From positions 1 to 48,261 of the forward strand of contig CALGTK010000029.1 in assembly GCA_937904325.1 (NCBI GenBank): DNA of 48,261 nucleotides. The letters are read 5' to 3'. How positions within the stretch are numbered: the stretch's first letter is position 1; each line of letters starts with the position of its first letter. The notes below the pieces were generated by a model. It worked only from the letters and a program-made list of their open reading frames with translations. It had not been told where the DNA came from and did not search any database. The stretch is from an uncultured Planctomyces sp. (GTDB lineage: Bacteria > Planctomycetota > Planctomycetia > Planctomycetales > Planctomycetaceae). The position numbers and the translations under genes were made by a program. Below are positions 43,066 to 48,261 of the stretch, in pieces.

Positions 43066-44913
43066 ATGCTGCGATCACTCTTTGCCGGGATCATTACAAG
43101 TATTCGACTTGCTTTCAGCAATTGCGATGGTAGCCCGCGTGCTCGACAGGAAGTCGCTCACGACGCACGTCTCGCATGGGTATTTGAACTGAGTTTGTTT
43201 CTGTTGCTTGCAGTTGCGTCAACCTGGCCGTTGGGAAGCCGTATCGGAAGTGCGATTCCTAAGGGTACGGAACGCGTAGCGACCGTACCGCTATTTAATC
43301 AATGGACGATCTGGTGGAACGCGGATCGCGCCGGAAGAATGTTCGACGGCTACTGGAATGCTCCAATTTTCGCTCCCTCTGATCATTCTTTCGCTTTGTC
43401 GGAAGCACAGCCGACAACGGTATTGGTTGCCCCTGTCGTCTGGATTTCGGGTTCCAGAACTCTTGGGTACAACGCCTATCTGTTGTGTATGCTGACGTTG
43501 AATGGTTGGTCTGGCTGCCTGCTGCTCAGGTCGCTGACTGGAAGTCGACTGGTCGGAATCTGGGCCGGGGCGGCACTGCTGTTGCTGCCGTTCGTCCATT
43601 GGCAATTGGGCGTGCTGCAGCTCACGGCGCTTTCTGGCGTCCTGCTGACGCTTCATTTCCTGTTCCGGTTTGTCAATGACCTGCGTCTGAAAGATGCAGC
43701 GCTGGCCGGAGTCTCAATTGGGTTTTGTTATTTGAGTTGCAACTACTACGGCTATCAACTTTGTCTCGTCCTGTTACTTTCGTCGATGGTGTTCCTGCTG
43801 CCGCGTATCAGTTCCCGCAAACTGGTGATCGGTGCTGCCATAGCAGCTTTCGTTGCTGGCGTGATCGTTGCCCCCGTCGTGGGCGTACAGTTGTCAGTTT
43901 CTGGCGGGCAATCCTGGGATCGAAAGCTGAATACCGTCTGTCAGCTTAGTGCTTCGGTAAACGACTATCTGCGATCTAACTGGAGAGGCCCGCTGGCTGG
44001 AAGTACGTTTACCAATCAGCGATTTCCGCTGAGTCCTGGTGCGTCCTGTCTGGTTCTTGCAGCTGTCGGGAGTGTCACCGGATTACGAGTGCGTGAAACT
44101 CGAAAACTGAGCATCTTCGTTCTGATGTTCTTATTGATGGCTCTATTTCTGTCGAGAGGTCCAACCTTGGCTGTCGGCGGGCAGGTTCCGTTCCTGCACC
44201 TTGCTGAATGGCTGCCTGGCCTTAACGCAATGCGCAGCCCATATCGTTTTGCGGTTCTCGTCCAGGTTAGTTGCATTGTGCTGGCAGGAATGAGCTTTGC
44301 TCGGTCAAATTGTACAGCGAATTCTGTAGCGACGACTGACATCGAAGACATTGTGGAAAACGTACACATGGCTCCGCAGATGTCGCCGCCGACAAAATGG
44401 CGACACGTCACTCATTGGGGACGCAGTGTCTTGCTGTGTGGAATACTGATTGAATCGTGGCCGGCAAACCCCGACATGTATTCGATGCCTGAGTATGACC
44501 AGCAGCGACCCTGGATCGAGTGGTTGCAGGCGGAGACTCCGCCGGACGACATCGTTGCGAATCTGCCCTTTCCGAGTGGCCGATCAGCGTCCGACTACCA
44601 GGACACAACGATTGCGATGCTTTGGTCGACTTACCACAACCGGAGGCTGGCTAATGGGTATTCGGGATTTTTTCCGAAAGAGTTTGTTCAACTGAAAAGT
44701 GACGTCCAGAATTTCCCCGACGATAAATCGGTGCGTGAACTTCGGAAATCTCGCGTTCGATGGTGTGTTGTGAATACCGACGAACTTAAGTCTGCCAACG
44801 TTGATAAATTGACTGACCAGTCGCAACTCTCATTACGGTTCGAAACTGATGACAGGAAGACTCGTATTTACGAGGTTAAGCCAGTCGAAGAATTCAACTG
44901 GAAATTTGAGTAA
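43066..44913 (+). CDS. Large polytopic membrane protein, possibly GT-C glycosyltransferase-like
   Basis: A 615-residue integral membrane protein with roughly ten hydrophobic helices between about 38 and 475, then a soluble C-terminal domain of about 140 residues. The first extracytoplasmic loop after helix 1 (about 58-105), with FNQWTIWWNADR and WNAPIFAPSDHSFA, and the multi-helix layout recall GT-C-fold glycosyltransferases and YfhO-like proteins. No DxD-type motif is clear, so this is only a resemblance. The frame opens with a TTG at 43063, immediately before the ATG used here. Confidence 0.78.
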   Translation: MLRSLFAGIITSIRLAFSNCDGSPRARQEVAHDARLAWVFELSLFLLLAVASTWPLGSRIGSAIPKGTERVATVPLFNQWTIWWNADRAGRMFDGYWNAPIFAPSDHSFALSEAQPTTVLVAPVVWISGSRTLGYNAYLLCMLTLNGWSGCLLLRSLTGSRLVGIWAGAALLLLPFVHWQLGVLQLTALSGVLLTLHFLFRFVNDLRLKDAALAGVSIGFCYLSCNYYGYQLCLVLLLSSMVFLLPRISSRKLVIGAAIAAFVAGVIVAPVVGVQLSVSGGQSWDRKLNTVCQLSASVNDYLRSNWRGPLAGSTFTNQRFPLSPGASCLVLAAVGSVTGLRVRETRKLSIFVLMFLLMALFLSRGPTLAVGGQVPFLHLAEWLPGLNAMRSPYRFAVLVQVSCIVLAGMSFARSNCTANSVATTDIEDIVENVHMAPQMSPPTKWRHVTHWGRSVLLCGILIESWPANPDMYSMPEYDQQRPWIEWLQAETPPDDIVANLPFPSGRSASDYQDTTIAMLWSTYHNRRLANGYSGFFPKEFVQLKSDVQNFPDDKSVRELRKSRVRWCVVNTDELKSANVDKLTDQSQLSLRFETDDRKTRIYEVKPVEEFNWKFE

Positions 44914-45062
44914 ACGGATTGCCAGAAGACTCTGGCGGATTCTTAGCGAAGTGATCGTGGTGAAAATGATCGGTATTTTAGATCTAAGGCGGCTCGCGCA
45001 ACCGAAATCGATCACTGATCTCCATGCGGCACTGGTTTGCAATGGGGATTGGGAAGGATCAT

Positions 45063-46403
45063 TCAGGCCTGTTCGAAGATTGCCAGTGTATCGGCGATAC
45101 TGTTCTTATGGACCAGCACCACTGCCGTGTCACCGGCTTTCAGTTGATCATCCGCGCCGGGGACGCTTACGAAATCTTCGCGGACCATTGCAGCGATTAG
45201 ACAGCCTGGGAGCGATACGTCTTTGAGGGGTGCTTTAGTAACAGGTGCACCTTCAATAATCTCCACTTCCCAAACTTCGGCATCACCTTTGGAGATCCCA
45301 GAACCGGCGATAATCACTCCACCCTGGACCATACCAAGAATCTGTCGCGATGTTACTTCGCGAGGGCTGACGGCAACGTCAATTCCCAATCGTTCCAGAA
45401 CATTTGCATAATCAGGCCGGCGGACGACGGACAGAATCCTCGAACACCCGAGCTCTCTGGCTTCGACACCGCAAACAATATTGTCTTCGTCACGACCAGT
45501 AGCGGCTACAAAGATTTCAGCTTTGCCGACACGTGCTTCCTGCATCTCGTCCTGTCGGGTGACGTCCGCGTGCAAAATTGTCGTGCCGGGCAATCGCTGA
45601 GCGAGATACTCGCAACGTTCGGCCTCGGCTTCCATCAGGACGGTGTTGAATCGTCCCTTCTGCAGGAGTCGGGCGAGGTTGAAGCCTGTCTCGCCACCGC
45701 CTGCGATGATGACGTTCAGATTTGGCGGCGGTTTGTGCTCGAAATAGTTCTGCTTAACTTTTTCCAAAGCTTCCTGAGAGCCGAACAGCGTGACATGGTC
45801 GCCGGGTTCAATGATGTCGTTTGCTCCGGCAATAATGCATCGACTATCGCTTGAGATCAGGCCGATCCTCACGTTCTTGGGCAGCTTCAAATCCTTGAGT
45901 GGAACGCATGCACCCCTGGAACCCTCCTCGACTGCGAATTCCTGAACTTCGATGCCACCTCGCGCAAAGTTTTCGACGGCAAACAACGTTGGCATCCTGA
46001 TAGCACGAGCAAGCTCCAGCGCTGTGAGATGCTCCAGGCTCAGCAACCGGTCGATTCCGAAGTGCCGTCGATAATCGAAGGTGCTGGTGTCAAGATACGC
46101 TTGGTCGAAAATGCGTGCCAGACTTCGCTTGGCGCCCATTGCTTTGGCCAGACTGGCTCCAACGAGGTTTACTTCGTCCAGTGAAGTCACCGCGAGCACG
46201 AGGTCGGCGCTTTGAACACCCGCTTGAAACAGCACGATGGAATCGCAAGCCGAACCGCAAAGTGTCCGTACATCAAGTCGTTCTTCCACAAGCGACAAGG
46301 CGTCTCTTGAAGCGTCGACCAGGCAAACGTTGTGATTTTCAGCACAAAGCAGGTCAGCAATCGAAGTCCCGACTGTGCCTGCTCCAAAGATAACGATATT
46401 CAT
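45063..46403 (-). CDS. trkA: Trk system potassium uptake protein TrkA
   Basis: A 446-residue cytoplasmic NAD-binding regulator of Trk/Ktr potassium channels. Two RCK modules are present, each with a Rossmann nucleotide site: [17 protein letters not shown] (about 3-19) and [17 protein letters not shown] (about 233-249). A TrkA-C domain follows each (about 150-215 and 365-440). This is the full-length bidomain form. The membrane partner TrkH is not in the window. It lies 107 bp downstream of the YebC-family gene on the same strand. Confidence 0.94.
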   Translation of the reverse strand: MNIVIFGAGTVGTSIADLLCAENHNVCLVDASRDALSLVEERLDVRTLCGSACDSIVLFQAGVQSADLVLAVTSLDEVNLVGASLAKAMGAKRSLARIFDQAYLDTSTFDYRRHFGIDRLLSLEHLTALELARAIRMPTLFAVENFARGGIEVQEFAVEEGSRGACVPLKDLKLPKNVRIGLISSDSRCIIAGANDIIEPGDHVTLFGSQEALEKVKQNYFEHKPPPNLNVIIAGGGETGFNLARLLQKGRFNTVLMEAEAERCEYLAQRLPGTTILHADVTRQDEMQEARVGKAEIFVAATGRDEDNIVCGVEARELGCSRILSVVRRPDYANVLERLGIDVAVSPREVTSRQILGMVQGGVIIAGSGISKGDAEVWEVEIIEGAPVTKAPLKDVSLPGCLIAAMVREDFVSVPGADDQLKAGDTAVVLVHKNSIADTLAIFEQA

Positions 46404-46510
46404 TTCGGCTCAGCTTCTTGCAGAAACCCTTGTCGTGATGACTTGCTGCATAACACTGTCGATACCAACGCTGTCATTGTCTCAAGAATCACTGGTCACA
46501 CTCCAAGGCA

Positions 46511-47239
46511 TTACTGCTTCTCGGGTACGATGGCATTGTGATATACGTCTTGAACATCGTCGCACTCAGTGAGCATCGCCAGAAACTTTTCGAATGCGGG
46601 CAGGTCACTTTCGCTGATCGCCGCATTCGCCTGAGGAATAAACGTAACTTCCTGGACTTCGAGTTCGACATCCGGGAATGCTTCCTGCATCGCTTGCGTG
46701 GCCTTGAAGAACTCGCTGGCAGGAGCGAACAGTGTTAGCTGGCCTTCCTTGTCTTCAATGTCGTCGACGTCAACATCTGCATCCAGCATTGCTTCCAACA
46801 CCTGATCTTCATTATCTCCTTTGAATGACAGAACTGCCAGATGATCGAAGAGATGGGCGACTGAACCTGCCGGGCCAAGCTTTGAGCCAGTCTTGGTAAA
46901 ACAGTTTCGAACGTCCGTGATCGTTCGATTGGGATTGTCGGTAAGGCAGTCGACAATTACTGAGCATCCGCTCGGTCCGAAACCTTCGTAGCGTGCAGAC
47001 GCATAGTCTTCGCCGCCGGTTCCTTTGGCCTTTTCGATCGCCTTCTCGATGACGTGACTGGGAACCTGCTCCCGCTTGGCCCTGTCGATCAGGCTGCGCA
47101 GTCCTGGGTTGGCTTCCGGGTCTGGCACCCCGTTTCTTGCTGCCATGTAGAGCTGTTTGCCGTACTTCGAATAAAGCTTGGACTTCTGCCCCGCAGTCTT
47201 CATGATCGAGTGCTTGCGGTTTTCGAAACTTCTTCCCAT
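46511..47239 (-). CDS. YebC/PmpR-family regulator (probable TACO1-like translation or transcription factor)
   Basis: A 242-residue YebC/PmpR protein. Landmarks are the N-terminal MGRSFENRKHS, KSKLYSKYGKQLYMAARNG, the RAKREQVPSHVIEKAIEKAKG helix, YEGFGPSGCSVIVDCLTDN and LFDHLAV. Members act as DNA-binding regulators or, as shown for some, ease ribosome stalling at proline-rich stretches. The frame extends upstream to 47380, but the conserved N-terminus starts at the ATG at 47239. A short run of Asp in ADVDVDDIEDKEG is normal for the family. Confidence 0.93.
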   Translation of the reverse strand: MGRSFENRKHSIMKTAGQKSKLYSKYGKQLYMAARNGVPDPEANPGLRSLIDRAKREQVPSHVIEKAIEKAKGTGGEDYASARYEGFGPSGCSVIVDCLTDNPNRTITDVRNCFTKTGSKLGPAGSVAHLFDHLAVLSFKGDNEDQVLEAMLDADVDVDDIEDKEGQLTLFAPASEFFKATQAMQEAFPDVELEVQEVTFIPQANAAISESDLPAFEKFLAMLTECDDVQDVYHNAIVPEKQ

Positions 47240-48261
47240 AGCGATTATCTTTTGTCGTATGTCAGATTGATTGAATCTTGAATCTTGGATTGATGGAGTC
47301 TTAGGCGACAATTGCAAAAGACTATTAGAGCGTAAGTCTTTGGACCGGCGAATGGTCGCATCGATTGATCTTGCGATCAATCAATCAGAGGACTTTTTGA
47401 ATTAGTTATCAACGTCGTACAGGTGAACCTGCAAGGAAACAAAGACCTTTCTGCGTTCCTTTTCTCTGCATAAAAAGTATGAAAAAGGGCTAGACGACTC
47501 AATTCGACCTGCTGCCTGCAGAGATCGTGTCCAACAACGGCTCACAGTTGCAAATCACTGAAGAAGGATTTCAATCCGTCAACGCTTGGATGTCCATCGA
47601 TGCTTAGGTGAGTTCCAATTCGGCGTTACGAGTTTGGCCACTTACCCAACAGAGAATCGCGTCTGGGTAGAAGTTGCCATGTTGACGTTGGCAAGCGACT
47701 TCCCGGTTGCCACGTCAGAATGTAACCGACGTTGCAGAACTCGCGGATCGCATGCTATCAAAACAGCCACTCGAGGGACGTTATCCGGACGGAATTGACT
47801 CAGCGACATGCGTACGTTTGTTACTGACGAAGATTCACCTTTGTGCTGATCAAAACAATGAGTTAGCAGCCCTGCAGCTTCCCGTCGGGTCAAATAAACT
47901 CCGCCGACCCAAAAGCACTTCAATAATCGAGTGTTAGTGAAAGAAATCGATCGCGATTTCGACCGACCAGCGAGCAGGAATGACGACCACAGGTTGTGAA
48001 AAAAGTTCCGGTCTGAGACCCGCGCGTATCTTCCTCGCAGCGTGGCTAGATTTCGTTCGGCTTCAGAGCAGTTCGGGCTGACGCCGAAGTCCAGACGCAG
48101 GCTGGCTGCGAGTGATCCGGGTAAGGTGGTGGATCCGCTGGATACGTTGTGACAGATTGGCGAAGGATCAACCGGCTGAGATTACGATGTTTCAGATTTC
48201 GGAAGTGCAAAAATCGCCAGCATTTAACGGTCGGTGGAGTGTTTTGACCCTGCGCGGTCAA
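47240..48261. other. Right-edge kilobase without a supported gene
   Basis: Frames are short and overlapping. One plus frame (about 47707-47937) has protein-like composition (NVTDVAELADRMLSKQ, GIDSATCVRLLLTKIHL), and an adjacent one near 47615-47710 (FGVTSLATYPTENRVWVEV) also does, suggesting a decayed gene. Neither has a start signal or known family. The last 200 bases, read on the minus strand, are open to the window edge without recognisable features. Confidence 0.45.

Noticed and set aside
43066-46403. The large membrane protein as TrkH, partner of TrkA
   Set aside because: It lacks the four pore-loop selectivity-filter repeats of TrkH/KtrB, lies on the opposite strand and has a different topology.

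Overview
The window looks like chromosomal DNA of a planctomycete, probably of the order Planctomycetales, with a mid-50s GC content judged by eye. Three things point there. Secreted proteins carry planctomycete-style architectures: a CAP/RTX protein with an LExRxML-type N-terminus, DUF1573, NPCBM, SMP-30 and an FG-GAP repeat protein. A nucleotidase-like protein is fused to a tetraheme cytochrome. A DUF6513/pterin-binding protein is present. Genes are loosely packed on both strands, mostly monocistronic or in pairs, with several decayed stretches. I saw no rRNA, tRNA, CRISPR array, complete insertion sequence or prophage.

Layout. 0.6-9.3 kb: a Cache-HAMP adenylate cyclase (-), a secreted esterase (+), a large repeat-domain envelope protein (+), then a minus-strand run rlmD-like, cdd and xseB. 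9.5-15.9 kb: a methyltransferase-like protein, an FHA protein, a coupled DUF1573 / nucleotidase-tetraheme cytochrome pair and a membrane protein. 15.9-21.6 kb: an EamA transporter diverging from two methyltransferases, fmt, an FG-GAP protein and a metallophosphoesterase. 21.9-23.3 kb: a heavily frameshifted relic of a membrane/TPR gene. 23.4-32.3 kb: an SMP-30 hydrolase, an NPCBM protein whose start lies in a REP-like palindrome pair, a peroxiredoxin with an in-frame TGA at its catalytic residue, an MFS permease, plsY, a dicarboxylate/amino-acid symporter, a small tail-anchored protein and cmk. 32.8-39.5 kb: a CAP/RTX surface protein, the DUF6513 pterin protein, a frameshifted RsbW-like kinase and a tungsten-type aldehyde ferredoxin oxidoreductase. 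39.8-47.2 kb: a possible broken membrane gene, two secreted proteins, a large polytopic membrane protein, trkA and a YebC-family regulator. 47.2-48.3 kb holds no convincing gene.

The most notable signal is the gene at 25977-26537 (-). It is a complete secreted peroxiredoxin of 186 codons with TGA exactly where the peroxidatic cysteine belongs. The reading frame on both sides is open and conserved. A bacterial-SECIS-like stem-loop starts just after the TGA, with its apical loop 22 nt downstream. The best reading is a selenocysteine peroxiredoxin that a standard ORF caller would split or miss. The second is the RsbW-like kinase, where a one-base change in a run of six G restores the canonical C-terminus and moves the stop upstream of a terminator. 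The genes do not form one pathway: the window mixes housekeeping functions (rlmD, cdd, xseB, fmt, plsY, cmk, trkA, yebC) with envelope and redox functions.
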